This document shows, piece by piece, positions 17,110-24,989 of a stretch of DNA of 64,000 nt (within the stretch, counting starts at the first letter, position 1; each line of letters begins with the position of its first letter). Below the pieces are notes generated by a model. The model was not told the origin of the DNA, did no database searches, and saw only the letters and a list, made by a program, of their open reading frames with translations. The position numbers and the translations under genes are program-made. Source of the DNA: CAZQFV01 sp964592645 (lineage in GTDB: Bacteria > Chloroflexota > Chloroflexia > DTKN01); NCBI GenBank assembly GCA_964592645.1, contig CAZQFV010000010.1, positions 1 to 64,000 on the forward strand, in the 5' to 3' direction.

Positions 17110-17804
17110 GCATCATCGTCTGGACGCCCACCGGCATCGTCATGGCTGCCGACAGCCGCACGACGATCACCTACTCGCGCGAGGACAAGTTCGGCTCCAA
17201 GTCCTCGACCATGGACTACCTGTCCGACAGCACCTACAAGCTGGTCCTGCTGGAAAAGACGCCGGTGGGCATCAGCACCTACGGCACCTCGCACCCCGGG
17301 GGGCTGCCCGTGGACGCGCACCTGCGGGCCTTTGAGGAAGAGACCGTCACCCCGGAGGACCGCGCCCCGGATGTCACGGAGAAACTGCGGGCCTATTTCC
17401 ATGAAAGGTTCCCCGGCCTGCCCCTCTTCTTCTTCGTGGCCGGCTACCGCGAGGAAGAAAAGGTCAGCGTCCCCTATATCTTCAACATCGGCGTGGAAAA
17501 GGACGCCGTCAGCCGGGTCAACGTGCAGCAGGACGGCAAGCTCTGGCCGGGCGGGGTCTCGCGCGGCGGGGCCACCGATGTTATCAACCGCCTGATCTTG
17601 CCGGACCGGCTGCCGGAGTTCGGGCTGATGCCGCTGCAGGATGCTATCGACTATGCCATCTTCATGATCGAGGTGACGAACAAGGTGATGCGCTTCGAGC
17701 CGGGGCTGGAGGTGGTGGGCGGGCCGATCGACGTGCTGGTGATCACGCCGCGGGAAGCGCGGTTCATCCAGCGCAAGGAGCTGTACGTCGGCCGCCCGCG
17801 GTAG
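17100..17804 (+). CDS. Proteasome/HslV-like Ntn hydrolase homologue
   Basis: 234 residues. The N-terminus (SLSIIVWTPTGIVMAADSR) matches the opening of proteasome beta, HslV and Anbu subunits. Asp18 lies 16 residues after Ser2, the same spacing as Asp17 after Thr1 in proteasomes. A conserved lysine in DSTYKLVLL (Lys47) may correspond to Lys33, with an insertion between. After Met removal Ser2 would be the nucleophile. AAGGAGG precedes the ATG. There is no HslU or AAA unfoldase next to it. It could equally be a degenerate or uncharacterised Ntn family. Confidence 0.65.
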   Translation: MSLSIIVWTPTGIVMAADSRTTITYSREDKFGSKSSTMDYLSDSTYKLVLLEKTPVGISTYGTSHPGGLPVDAHLRAFEEETVTPEDRAPDVTEKLRAYFHERFPGLPLFFFVAGYREEEKVSVPYIFNIGVEKDAVSRVNVQQDGKLWPGGVSRGGATDVINRLILPDRLPEFGLMPLQDAIDYAIFMIEVTNKVMRFEPGLEVVGGPIDVLVITPREARFIQRKELYVGRPR

Positions 17805-17821
17805 GCCTGGTTGCGGGCCGG

Positions 17822-17850
17822 TTGCGGAACGGGCCCCATGGTAGTATAAT
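17822..17850 (+). promoter_or_regulatory. Promoter of the ferredoxin-AOR operon
   Basis: TTGCGG (17822-17827), 17 bp, TATAAT (17845-17850). The predicted start near 17857 gives a leader of about 180 nt before the first gene. Confidence 0.75.
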
Positions 17851-17856
17851 ACGCGA

Positions 17857-18038
17857 GCAGATCGTCGGCGAACGGCGATGAAAACGGTCACGGGACAACG
17901 AGGTCACGGATGACCCACGATGGGCTGTTCAGGCCAACCGAGCGCTGGGGGACGACCCCGCTCCAGGGGTGGCCTTTTTCTGTGCCTACAAGTTCCGGCA
18001 GCCGGGCTGTTTAGCCCCCAAGTCAATGGAGGAGGACC
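17857..18038 (+). promoter_or_regulatory. Structured leader, possible Moco/tungsten-cofactor riboswitch or attenuator
   Basis: The leader contains several stems. ATCGTC (17861-17866) pairs with GGCGAT (17874-17879). GGTCA (17902-17906) pairs with TGACC (17911-17915) around a CGGA loop. A terminator follows at 17931-17979, and GGGCT with AGCCC lies near 18004-18017. ATCGT at 17861 could instead pair with ACGAT at 17917-17921, so exclusive folds are possible. Tungsten and molybdenum enzyme genes are known targets of the Moco RNA motif. I could not confirm that motif's conserved bases by eye, so the ligand is inference. Confidence 0.5.
17931..17979 (+). terminator. Intrinsic terminator inside the AOR leader
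   Basis: AGGCCAACC (17931-17939) pairs with GGGGTGGCCT (17966-17975). Nested inside are GAGC/GCTC and GGGG/CCCC stems. A T-run at 17975-17979 follows. A terminator 60 bases before a start codon in the same direction suggests attenuation. Confidence 0.7.
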
Positions 18039-18425
18039 ATGCGACTCTATGCCGACAGTTCCAAGTGCTGCGGCTGCAAGGCATGCCTGCTGGCGTGCTC
18101 CTTCAGCCACTTTCGGGAGAACAACACCCACAAAGCGGCGCTAGCCATCGTCCCGCACTTTCCGAGCCCCGGCAACTACGAGGTGCGCGTCTGCACCCAG
18201 TGCGGGGAGTGCGCCAAGGTCTGCCCGGTGGACGCTATTCCCCAGAACGACAAGGGCGCCTACTATATCGACCCGGAGCTGTGCATCGACTGCGGGGCCT
18301 GCATCGACGCCTGCCCGGAGGGCGTGGTCTTCAAGATCGCCGGCCGCGACGCGCCGTTCGAGTGCGACCTCTGCGGCGAGTGCGTCCAGTTCTGCGGCAT
18401 GAGCGTCCTCAAGATCGCCGAGTAG
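18039..18425 (+). CDS. Poly-[4Fe-4S] ferredoxin subunit of the aldehyde oxidoreductase
   Basis: 128 residues with four cysteine groups. Clear ones are CTQCGECAKVCP, CIDCGACIDACP and CDLCGECVQFC, plus the N-terminal CCGCKACLLAC. This is the four-cluster arrangement of electron-transfer subunits found beside bacterial tungsten aldehyde oxidoreductases. It probably passes electrons from the AOR to ferredoxin or NAD enzymes. GGAGGA precedes the ATG, and the catalytic subunit starts ten bases after its stop. Confidence 0.9.
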   Translation: MRLYADSSKCCGCKACLLACSFSHFRENNTHKAALAIVPHFPSPGNYEVRVCTQCGECAKVCPVDAIPQNDKGAYYIDPELCIDCGACIDACPEGVVFKIAGRDAPFECDLCGECVQFCGMSVLKIAE

Positions 18426-18435
18426 GAGGAGAACC

Positions 18436-20259
18436 GTGAACGGATATGCTGGCAAGATCCTGCGCGTGAACCTGACGACGGGCGAGATCCACAAGGAACC
18501 CTTTCCCGAGAACGTCGCCCGGGACCTGCTGGGGGGCCGCGGCCTGGGCATCTACATCCTGTGGAACGAAGTGCCCCCCGGCGCCGACCCGCTGGGGCCG
18601 GAGAACAAGCTGATCGCCTCCAGCGGCCTCCTCTCGGGGCTGCTCGTGCCGGGGGCCGGCAAGATGGACTGGACCTGCAAATCGCCGCAGACGGGCGGCT
18701 ATGCCAGCGCCAGCGTCGGCGGCCACTTTACGGCCGAGATCAAGTATGCCGGCTACGACGCCATCATCCTAGAGGGCATCTCGCCCAAGCCGGTTTACCT
18801 GTTCATCGACGACGACAAGGTGGAGCTGCGCGACGCCGCCGACCTGTGGGGCAAGGGCTCGCTGACGGTGGAAGAGATACTCAAGAAGCGCCTGGGCGAG
18901 GACTTTCAGATCGCCACCATCGGCCCGGGCGGGGAGAACATGGTGGCCTACGCCTGCATCACCACCGACTACGGCCGGCAGGCCGGCCGCGGGGGCGTAG
19001 GCGCGGTGATGGGCAGCAAAAAGGTCAAGGCCATCGCCGTACACGGCACGGGCACGGTGCATGTGGCCCAGCCGGAGCGCTTCTGGGAACTGGCGCACGC
19101 TATGTTCGCGGCCTGCAAGGCCTCGCCCGGCCTGGAAGTGTGGCAGCGCTACGGCACGGCCGGCGTGCCCACCTGGGCCAACGAGGTCGGCGCCTTTCCC
19201 ACCCGCAACTTTCAGCAGGGCACCTTCGAGGAGCACGCCGGGCTGGACGGCCAAGTGATGCGCGAAACGATCGTCCTCACCGACAAGGGCTGCGCCTGCT
19301 GCCCCAGCCCCTGTGGCAAGTACTCCTACACCAAAAAGTACGGCGTATTTGTCGAGGGGCCGGAGTACGAGACCTCGGCCCTGTTGGGGGGCAATGTCGG
19401 GCTGGGCAACATCGAGGACGTGGCCTATGCCAACTACCTGTGCGACGAGCTGGGCATCGACACCATCTCGGCCGGCAACGCCATCGCCTTTGCTATGGAG
19501 TGCTACGAGAAAGAGATCCTCAACCGCGAGCAGACCGGCGGCGTGGAGCTGCGCTTTGGCAACGCCCAGGCCGTCTTCACGATGATCGAGCGCATCGCCC
19601 GCCGCGAGGGGCTGGGCGACCTGCTGGCCGAGGGGGTCAAGGTAGCCGCCGCAAAGATCGGCCAGGGCAGCAGCGACTGGGCCATCCAGGTCAAGGGGAT
19701 GGAGCAGAGCGGCTACGACACGCACGCCGCCCCGGCCATGCTGCTGGCCTACATGACCGCCGACGTCGGCGCCCACCACAACCGCGCCTGGGCCATCACC
19801 TACGACCTCCAGGTCGGCCGGGAAAAGGTCACCGAAGACAAGGCCGCCAAGGTCATCGAGCTGCAGCACATCCGCCCGCTCTTCGACATCCTGGGCGCCT
19901 GCCGCCTGCAGTGGGTCGAGCTGTCCATCGACGTGACTTCCTACGCGCCGATGGTCGCCGCCATCACCGGGGTGGAGCGCTCCTGGGAGGACCTGCTCCG
20001 GATCTCGGAGCGCGTCTGGAACTATACGCGGATGTACTGGTTCCGCGAGGTGCCGGGGTTCGGCCGGGAGTGGGATTATCCGCCGCCGCGCTTCTACAAG
20101 GAGCCGGCCCCCGGCGGGGCCACGGCGGGCAAAAAGATCAACTGGGAAGACGCCATGCAGTTGCTGGACTGGTACTATGCGCGGCGCGGCTGGGACCACA
20201 ACGGCCGTCCCACGGAGGCCAAGCTGGCGGAGCTGGGGCTGGGGGCGTATCTGAAGTAA
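18436..20259 (+). CDS. Tungsten-containing aldehyde:ferredoxin oxidoreductase
   Basis: 607 residues, the normal family size. It oxidises aldehydes to acids, or reduces acids, with a tungstopterin cofactor and one [4Fe-4S] cluster. The N-terminal domain (GKILRVNLTTGEI and GGRGLGIYIL) binds the pterin. Cluster ligands are in CACCPSPC (C-x2-C-x3-C near residues 287-294) and in the distal DILGACRLQ. The start is GTG at 18436 behind AGGAGGAG. Aldehyde range and metal (W or Mo) cannot be set from sequence. No molybdopterin biosynthesis genes are in the window. Confidence 0.93.
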   Translation: MNGYAGKILRVNLTTGEIHKEPFPENVARDLLGGRGLGIYILWNEVPPGADPLGPENKLIASSGLLSGLLVPGAGKMDWTCKSPQTGGYASASVGGHFTAEIKYAGYDAIILEGISPKPVYLFIDDDKVELRDAADLWGKGSLTVEEILKKRLGEDFQIATIGPGGENMVAYACITTDYGRQAGRGGVGAVMGSKKVKAIAVHGTGTVHVAQPERFWELAHAMFAACKASPGLEVWQRYGTAGVPTWANEVGAFPTRNFQQGTFEEHAGLDGQVMRETIVLTDKGCACCPSPCGKYSYTKKYGVFVEGPEYETSALLGGNVGLGNIEDVAYANYLCDELGIDTISAGNAIAFAMECYEKEILNREQTGGVELRFGNAQAVFTMIERIARREGLGDLLAEGVKVAAAKIGQGSSDWAIQVKGMEQSGYDTHAAPAMLLAYMTADVGAHHNRAWAITYDLQVGREKVTEDKAAKVIELQHIRPLFDILGACRLQWVELSIDVTSYAPMVAAITGVERSWEDLLRISERVWNYTRMYWFREVPGFGREWDYPPPRFYKEPAPGGATAGKKINWEDAMQLLDWYYARRGWDHNGRPTEAKLAELGLGAYLK

Positions 20260-20295
20260 CGGGAGGACCAGAGATCGAGAACGAGGGGCGAAGGA

Positions 20296-20375
20296 CCAAG
20301 GGCGAAAGGCAGAGGGCCAAGGAGCGCAAGTTCCTCCTTGGTCCTCTGTTATCGTCCTTGGTCCTTCTTCTTTGA
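20296..20375. repeat. Heptanucleotide-repeat inverted pair (terminator-like)
   Basis: Seven-base degenerate units run as GAAGGAC, CAAGGGC, GAAAGGC on one side. Complementary CCTTGGT, CCTCTGT, CCTTCTT units lie on the other, giving stems such as GAAGGACCAAGG with CCTTGGTCCTTC and ending in a T-rich stretch. It lies between the convergent AOR and methylase genes and may terminate both. Confidence 0.6.
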
Positions 20376-20393
20376 TCCTGCGGTCTGCCACCC

Positions 20394-21206
20394 CTATTTC
20401 CGTACCCGGAAGACCAGCTCGGTGGGAAACTCGAAGCGTTCGGCCTGCCAGCCTGTCCCGGCCAGGAGTCCTCCCATACGGGCCTCGTAGTTGACCTCCA
20501 TACCCTTGCCCCGGCGTCCGGCAAGGCTCTGGGCCGGGAAGGAAACCAGGAGCACGGCCGCGGGGACGGCCTCCAGGAGCCGCCGGCCGGCCTCTTGCTC
20601 CTCCTGCTCCAGGCAGGGGACCACCTTCAGGAGAAAGGCCAGGTCGAACGGCCCCGCCGGCAGCGACCGCAGCGCGTCGCGGGCCTCGGCCCGACCGCAG
20701 ACGGGCAGCAGGGCCATGAACTCGGCCAGGAAAGCGGCCATATCCTCGTAGATGTCGACGGCCGTGTACGCGCACCCCTCCGGCAGGCCCATCCAGGGCA
20801 ACGCCAGCGGGTGCAGCCCGCAGCCGAGGTCCAACACGGAGCGGATGGGCGGCAGGCCGTCCAGCGTCGCGGCGTAGAACCCGTCCAGGTGTGGCAGGCG
20901 CTCGCGGGTGGAGGCGTGGCGCTTCATCACCCCCAGGCAGGCCCGGCGCAGCGCCGCGGGGCCCTGCAGGCGGGCCGCGCGCAGCTCCCGCAGCCACGCG
21001 CCGTAACGCACCCCGGCATCCAGGTAGGCCCCGGCCACCTGGTGCAGATGGCGCTTGGCGGCCTTGAGGGCCTCCTTCCATGGGCGCCCCTTGGCCAGCT
21101 CGCGCTCCGCGGAGCGGCGCACCAGGTCGGCCACGACGTGGCGGTACTTGGGCGTGCTCCGCACCGCCGCCACCAGGCGCTCCAGGTCCTGTTCCGTGTC
21201 GCTCAC
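20394..21206 (-). CDS. 16S rRNA m7G1405-type methyltransferase homologue (Arm/Rmt/FmrO class)
   Basis: 270 residues. It resembles the aminoglycoside-resistance m7G1405 methylases (RmtB, ArmA, FmrO) over the whole length. Features are KYRHVVADLVRR and the N-terminal helical domain, RHASTRERLPHLDGFY, the SAM motif VLDLGCGLHPLALP, LKVVPCLEQEE, and LVSFPAQSLAGRRGKGMEVN. Family members methylate N7 of G1405 in the decoding site and block gentamicin/kanamycin-type drugs. The start is GTG at 21206, overlapping the Tgt stop as GTGA. Whether it modifies rRNA here is inference. Confidence 0.85.
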   Translation of the reverse strand: MSDTEQDLERLVAAVRSTPKYRHVVADLVRRSAERELAKGRPWKEALKAAKRHLHQVAGAYLDAGVRYGAWLRELRAARLQGPAALRRACLGVMKRHASTRERLPHLDGFYAATLDGLPPIRSVLDLGCGLHPLALPWMGLPEGCAYTAVDIYEDMAAFLAEFMALLPVCGRAEARDALRSLPAGPFDLAFLLKVVPCLEQEEQEAGRRLLEAVPAAVLLVSFPAQSLAGRRGKGMEVNYEARMGGLLAGTGWQAERFEFPTELVFRVRK

Positions 21207-22357
21207 GGCCCAACCTCTCCCGGCGTTCTCTCCGCTCTCCGCTCCCTGCCCTCCGCCCCCAGCCTCTCCATAAGCTGCGCCATGAACCGCAGGTTGTGCA
21301 TCGTCGCCAGCCGCTGGTACAGGCCGTCGCCCAGCTTGAAGAGGTGATGCAGGTAGCCCAGCGAGTAGCGCCTGCAGCAGGGGCCGTCGCAGTAGGGCGA
21401 GACCGGCCCGGCGGCCTTGATGTGGCGGTTGTCGCCGACATAGAGGTAGGAGAAGGAATCGCCGGACAGGCCGGCCGGCCCGTTCCAGACGTAGAGCCGG
21501 CCGTGGCGGGCGTCGCGCGTCGGCATCACGCTGTCCAACAGGCCGTAGCCCATCCGCACGCAGGCCGCGACGTGCGCCGGGTGCCCCACCCCCAGGGCGT
21601 GCAGCGGGAAACGGCGGGGGATCAGCTCGCGCAGGAAGGCGAACACCTCGGCCAGCAGGTTCCCCGCTCCATCGAGCGGCCACCCGCCGTAGCCGTAGCC
21701 GTCGAAGCCGATCGCCAGGAGCTCCTCGGCGCAGCGCCGCCGCAAGGAAAGCGAGGCGCCCCCCTGGACCACGGCCAAGAGCAGGGGCCGCTTGCCCGCC
21801 GCCAGGCGCTTCTCTTGAACCAGGCGGTCGAACTCGGCCCGGCAGCGCCGGGCCCAGGCCACGGTCCGCCGCACCGATTCCTCCTGCACGGCCGGCGGAT
21901 CTTCGGGGTGGGTGCAGTCGTCCAGGCAGATCAGGATGTCCGCTCCGTAGCCCACCTGGAGCTGGATCGATTTCTCGGGCGTGAACTGGAACTTGCGGGG
22001 TGCCCCTTCCGGCCGAAAGGCCAGCCCGCGGTCGCTCAGCCGGCCGCTCCGCGGGTCCTGCCGGATCAGGGAATAGGCCTGGAACCCGCCGGAGTCGGTG
22101 ACGATGGGCCGGCCCCAGCCCATCATCCGGTGCAGCCCACCCAGGGCCTGGACGGTGGAGGTGCCGGGCTTTTGCATCAGGTGAAAGACATTCGTCTGCA
22201 GTGCCGGAACGCCGCAGGCCAAGAGGTCTTGGGCATCCAGCGCACGGACCACTCCCTGCGTGGCGTCGGGGAGAAAGGCCGGCAGGGGAAGGAGACCATG
22301 GAGGGTAACGAGCAAGTCGGGACTGTCGGGCTGCAAAGTGGACTCCAGGTTGGGCAT
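21203..22357 (-). CDS. Divergent tRNA-guanine transglycosylase (Tgt) paralogue
   Basis: 384 residues. Active-site residues are kept: Asp in IVTDSGGFQAYSL, DDCT in LICLDDCTHP, Gln in VVQGG, and nucleophile Asp in LDSVMPTRDARHG. Two substitutions stand out. The canonical GGLAVGE loop reads GGWPLDGAG, losing the base-recognising Glu. The zinc site C-x-C-x2-C reads CDGPCC, so the middle Cys is shifted; the distal His in ATMHNLRF is kept. It probably exchanges guanine for another base, but perhaps not preQ1. The start at 22357 fits the promoter. The last 20 residues are encoded by a heptanucleotide repeat. Confidence 0.8.
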   Translation of the reverse strand: MPNLESTLQPDSPDLLVTLHGLLPLPAFLPDATQGVVRALDAQDLLACGVPALQTNVFHLMQKPGTSTVQALGGLHRMMGWGRPIVTDSGGFQAYSLIRQDPRSGRLSDRGLAFRPEGAPRKFQFTPEKSIQLQVGYGADILICLDDCTHPEDPPAVQEESVRRTVAWARRCRAEFDRLVQEKRLAAGKRPLLLAVVQGGASLSLRRRCAEELLAIGFDGYGYGGWPLDGAGNLLAEVFAFLRELIPRRFPLHALGVGHPAHVAACVRMGYGLLDSVMPTRDARHGRLYVWNGPAGLSGDSFSYLYVGDNRHIKAAGPVSPYCDGPCCRRYSLGYLHHLFKLGDGLYQRLATMHNLRFMAQLMERLGAEGRERRAERTPGEVGP

Positions 22358-22410
22358 CGGGCATCGGGGAAACGATCCCCGGCATCGTTTCTCCTGTAAA
22401 TCCGGTGACC

Positions 22411-22440
22411 ATTGTACCATGCGGTAGCCGGTCTACGCAA
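22411..22440 (-). promoter_or_regulatory. Promoter of the Tgt-methylase operon
   Basis: Minus strand: TTGCGT (22435-22440), 18 bp, TACAAT (22411-22416). The predicted start is near 22404, which rules out an in-frame ATG at 22420. GGAG followed by an out-of-frame ATG (22385) lies in the leader. Confidence 0.6.
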
Positions 22441-22473
22441 ATGGCGGGACACCCGAATTCGTCCAAAGGGCGG

Positions 22474-22501
22474 TTGACCGTACGGCGGCCGGGGTTATAA
22501 C
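22474..22501 (+). promoter_or_regulatory. Promoter of candidate structured RNA
   Basis: TTGACC (22474-22479), 16 bp, TATAAC (22496-22501). The predicted start near 22508 coincides with the first base of a closing stem at 22507. Confidence 0.65.
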
Positions 22502-22506
22502 GGTAC

Positions 22507-22650
22507 GTTCCCTTCGTAGCCAACTCGGTTGGGGGTCTGGTTGGGCCGCGCAACCCAATAGCTCGGCGGACTGCGCTACATGGCGCCGCGGGCGATTCCC
22601 GCGCCGGCCCGGCAACCGGCGATCATCGCCCAGGTTTGTCTTTAGGGAAC
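22507..22650 (+). ncRNA. Candidate structured RNA of about 144 nt
   Basis: This intergenic stretch holds no coding ORF of its own. GTTCCC (22507-22512) can close with GGGAAC (22645-22650). Inside are CCAAC/GTTGG (22520-22532), GGTTG/CAACC (22539-22555), CGCGGG/CCCGCG (22587-22603) and GGCGA/TCGCC (22618-22630). A promoter ends six bases before the closing stem. I do not recognise tRNA, tmRNA, RNase P or SRP RNA signatures. It might be 6S-like, another small RNA, or a long leader for the flippase gene. No clear terminator follows. Confidence 0.4.
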
Positions 22651-22681
22651 CTCGCCCCCTCCGACGCCGGCCAGGACTCAT

Positions 22682-22710
22682 TTGCACATCCCGCCATTAT
22701 CTGTTACACT
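22682..22710 (+). promoter_or_regulatory. Promoter of the YbhN-like gene
   Basis: TTGCAC (22682-22687), 17 bp, TACACT (22705-22710), about 28 bases before the GTG start. Part of the spacer, TCCCGCCAT, is inversely repeated at 22441-22449. Confidence 0.65.
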
Positions 22711-22738
22711 ACCCCCGGCAAACCCACTAGGAGGCCCG

Positions 22739-23725
22739 GTGCTCCAACGGAAAGCACTGCTGCGCAACCTGCTGATCTTCTTGGGGCTCGGCATGCTCGT
22801 CTTTGTAGCCCTGTCGTTCCTGGCCGGCGTCGAGGAAGTCTGGCAGACGTTCCGGGGCTTTCGCTGGGAGTGGATGCCGCTGGCCCTGGGCTTCACCGCC
22901 CTGAACTATGTCCTGCGCTGGCAGAAGTGGCACTACTACCTGCGCCACCTGGGGATCGTGGGGGTAGGGCGATGGGACAGTGCGCTGCTCTTTACGGCCG
23001 GGATGACCATGGCGATCACGCCGGGCAAGATGGGCGAGGTGCTCAAATCGTACCTGCTGAAGGAGCTCCAGGGCACGCCGATGAGCGTCTCGGCCCCCAT
23101 CGTCGTCGCCGAACGGCTGACCGACGGCCTGGGGCTGCTGCTGATTGCCGGGGTCGGCCTGCTGCGCATCTCCTACGGCTGGCCGGTCTTCCTGGTGTTG
23201 CTGGTGCTGGCCGGCCTGTTCATCGCCCTGGCCCAGAACCGGGCGCTGGCAACGCGCCTGCTGGCCTGGGGCGAGCGGTTCCGCCCGGTGCGCCGCTTCA
23301 GCGCGCCGATCCGCGCCCTCTACGACAGCACCTACCAACTCCTGCGCTGGAAGCCGCTCCTGTGGATGACGGCCCAGAGCGCCGTCTCCTGGTTCGGCGA
23401 GTGCCTCGCCGTCTACTACGTCTTGCGCGGGCTGGGCGCGGCCGCCGGCGACGGGCTGCTCCTGGAGGCCTCCTTCATTTTTGCCGCCGGCACGCTCTTT
23501 GGCCTGGTCTCCTTCCTGCCCGGGGGCATCGGTCTGACCGAGGTCACTTACGCCGGCCTGACGAGCCGCGTCTTCTCCATCCTCGACGATGCCGGGGCCG
23601 TCACGGCCTCCTTCCTCATCCGCCTCTTTACCCTGTGGTTCGGCATCAGCCTGGGCGTGGTGGCGCTGTTCATCCTCAGCCGGCGGTTGAAAGGGCCGCC
23701 GGCCGAGCCGGAAATCAAGGAGTGA
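22739..23725 (+). CDS. YbhN/LPG-synthase-like flippase domain protein (UPF0104)
   Basis: 328 residues with about eight membrane helices. It matches the lysylphosphatidylglycerol synthase transmembrane family without the aminoacyl-transferase domain. Typical features are ITPGKMGEVLKSYLL, VAERLTDGLGLLL and FLPGGIGLTEVTYAGL. Relatives move or modify membrane lipids or polyprenyl-linked sugars. The start is GTG at 22739 with AGGAGG four bases upstream. The STAS gene begins three bases after its stop. Confidence 0.88.
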   Translation: MLQRKALLRNLLIFLGLGMLVFVALSFLAGVEEVWQTFRGFRWEWMPLALGFTALNYVLRWQKWHYYLRHLGIVGVGRWDSALLFTAGMTMAITPGKMGEVLKSYLLKELQGTPMSVSAPIVVAERLTDGLGLLLIAGVGLLRISYGWPVFLVLLVLAGLFIALAQNRALATRLLAWGERFRPVRRFSAPIRALYDSTYQLLRWKPLLWMTAQSAVSWFGECLAVYYVLRGLGAAAGDGLLLEASFIFAAGTLFGLVSFLPGGIGLTEVTYAGLTSRVFSILDDAGAVTASFLIRLFTLWFGISLGVVALFILSRRLKGPPAEPEIKE

Positions 23726-23728
23726 ACG

Positions 23729-24880
23729 ATGACCGATGAAAAAACGGGCCGGACCGGAGTAGAGCGGGTCTCCAGCGAGCTGGAAACCTGGCGCAAGGAC
23801 CTGATCCGCGGGGTGTTCCGCGGGGCGGCGGTCTTTGGCGCCGTCGCCGTGGTCATCGCCTACTTTGCCACCCGCACGCGCGTCCTGACCTACTTCTATG
23901 TCGGCATCTACCTGGCCTTTCTACTGGTCACCTTCATACGGCTGCCCTCCTTCCGCCTGCAGGCCTGGGCCTGCCTGTCCCTGCTGTACGGGCTGGGCGC
24001 GCTGGCCCTCTTCGAGGACGGGCTGACGGGCGACGGGCGGGTCTTTATGCTCACGCTGCCCATCTTGGCCGCCCTCCTCCTGGGCGGCAGGGCCGGCCTG
24101 GCTGCCCTGGGGGCGGCCCTGCTGACGATGGCCGGGTTCGGCGCCGCCTACGGCACCGGCCTGCTGACCATCCCCGCGCCGGAGCAGGTCGTTGCCAACG
24201 ATGTCGTCAGTTGGGCCAGCGCTACCGCCGCCTGGCTGGTGATGGGGATCGTCGTCGTCCTTTCGCTGAACCACGTGCTGGCCCGCTTTTCCTCCGCCCT
24301 GGAAAGGAGCCGCCACCTGACCCAAGAGCTGGAGGCGCAACAGGCCACCCTGGAGGGCCAGGTAGCCGAGCGCACAAGCTCCCTGGAGGAGCGCGGCCAG
24401 GAGTTGGCGGCGCAGGCCGGCAAGCTGAGCGAGATGGTCGAAACGCAGCGCACCCTGCTGAACACCATCCGCGAGATGTCCATCCCGGTCGTCCCGCTGC
24501 AGGCCGACATCATCGTGATGCCGCTGGTTGGGCTCATCGACGCCGAACGCGCGGGACAGATCACCGCCTCCCTGCTGAAGGGCATCGAGGCCCAGCGGGC
24601 CCGCGTGGCCCTGGTCGACATCACCGGCGTCCCGGTGGTGGACGAGGCGGTAGCCCAGACGCTTGTCGAGGCCATGCGCGCCGCCCGGCTCCTGGGCGCC
24701 GAGCCGATCCTGGTGGGGCTGCGGCCCGAGGTGGCGCACACCCTCGTCACGCTGGGCGTAGAGTTAGGAGACCTGGTCACCTGCAGCGACCTGCAACAAG
24801 GGCTGGAAAGGGCGATAAGCGGAACGCGCAGAGCAAGTCCGCCGAGGTCGATGAGCCCGCGGAAGAGTCCGGGCCTGTAG
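23729..24880 (+). CDS. Membrane protein with coiled coil and RsbR-like STAS domain
   Basis: 383 residues. About six membrane helices occupy residues 28-190. A coiled coil follows (about 200-245, rich in Glu, Gln and Leu), then a STAS domain of the RsbR stressosome type (VALVDITGVPVVDEAVAQTL, then AARLLGAEPILVGLRPEVA). It is probably a membrane sensor that controls a serine-kinase/phosphatase partner-switching pathway; no RsbS or RsbT partner is encoded nearby. The C-terminal 20 residues are Arg/Ser/Pro-rich. Confidence 0.85.
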   Translation: MTDEKTGRTGVERVSSELETWRKDLIRGVFRGAAVFGAVAVVIAYFATRTRVLTYFYVGIYLAFLLVTFIRLPSFRLQAWACLSLLYGLGALALFEDGLTGDGRVFMLTLPILAALLLGGRAGLAALGAALLTMAGFGAAYGTGLLTIPAPEQVVANDVVSWASATAAWLVMGIVVVLSLNHVLARFSSALERSRHLTQELEAQQATLEGQVAERTSSLEERGQELAAQAGKLSEMVETQRTLLNTIREMSIPVVPLQADIIVMPLVGLIDAERAGQITASLLKGIEAQRARVALVDITGVPVVDEAVAQTLVEAMRAARLLGAEPILVGLRPEVAHTLVTLGVELGDLVTCSDLQQGLERAISGTRRASPPRSMSPRKSPGL

Positions 24881-24989
24881 CGCGGCAGATAAAATTGTGC
24901 TAGAATAGAGCCATAGCTACCCACGACCTCCGAGGTCTGCCAGATCTCGGGGGTCGCGGTAGGACGAGGCCCCAGGAGGTATTCTATCT

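Noticed and set aside
22385..22385. ATG with GGAG in the Tgt leader, minus strand
   Set aside because: It is out of frame with Tgt and opens a frame with no recognisable protein. It could be a small upstream ORF but the evidence is too thin.
20394..22553. A 719-codon minus-strand frame spanning methylase and Tgt
   Set aside because: Only the first-named gene's part (20394-21206) is real. The rest is an out-of-frame reading of Tgt, which is well supported in another frame. No frameshift is needed.
22421..22738. tRNA, tmRNA, RNase P or SRP RNA in the large gap
   Set aside because: No T-arm, GGAAGC-type SRP loop or other diagnostic sequence was found. Only an unclassified structured RNA is proposed.
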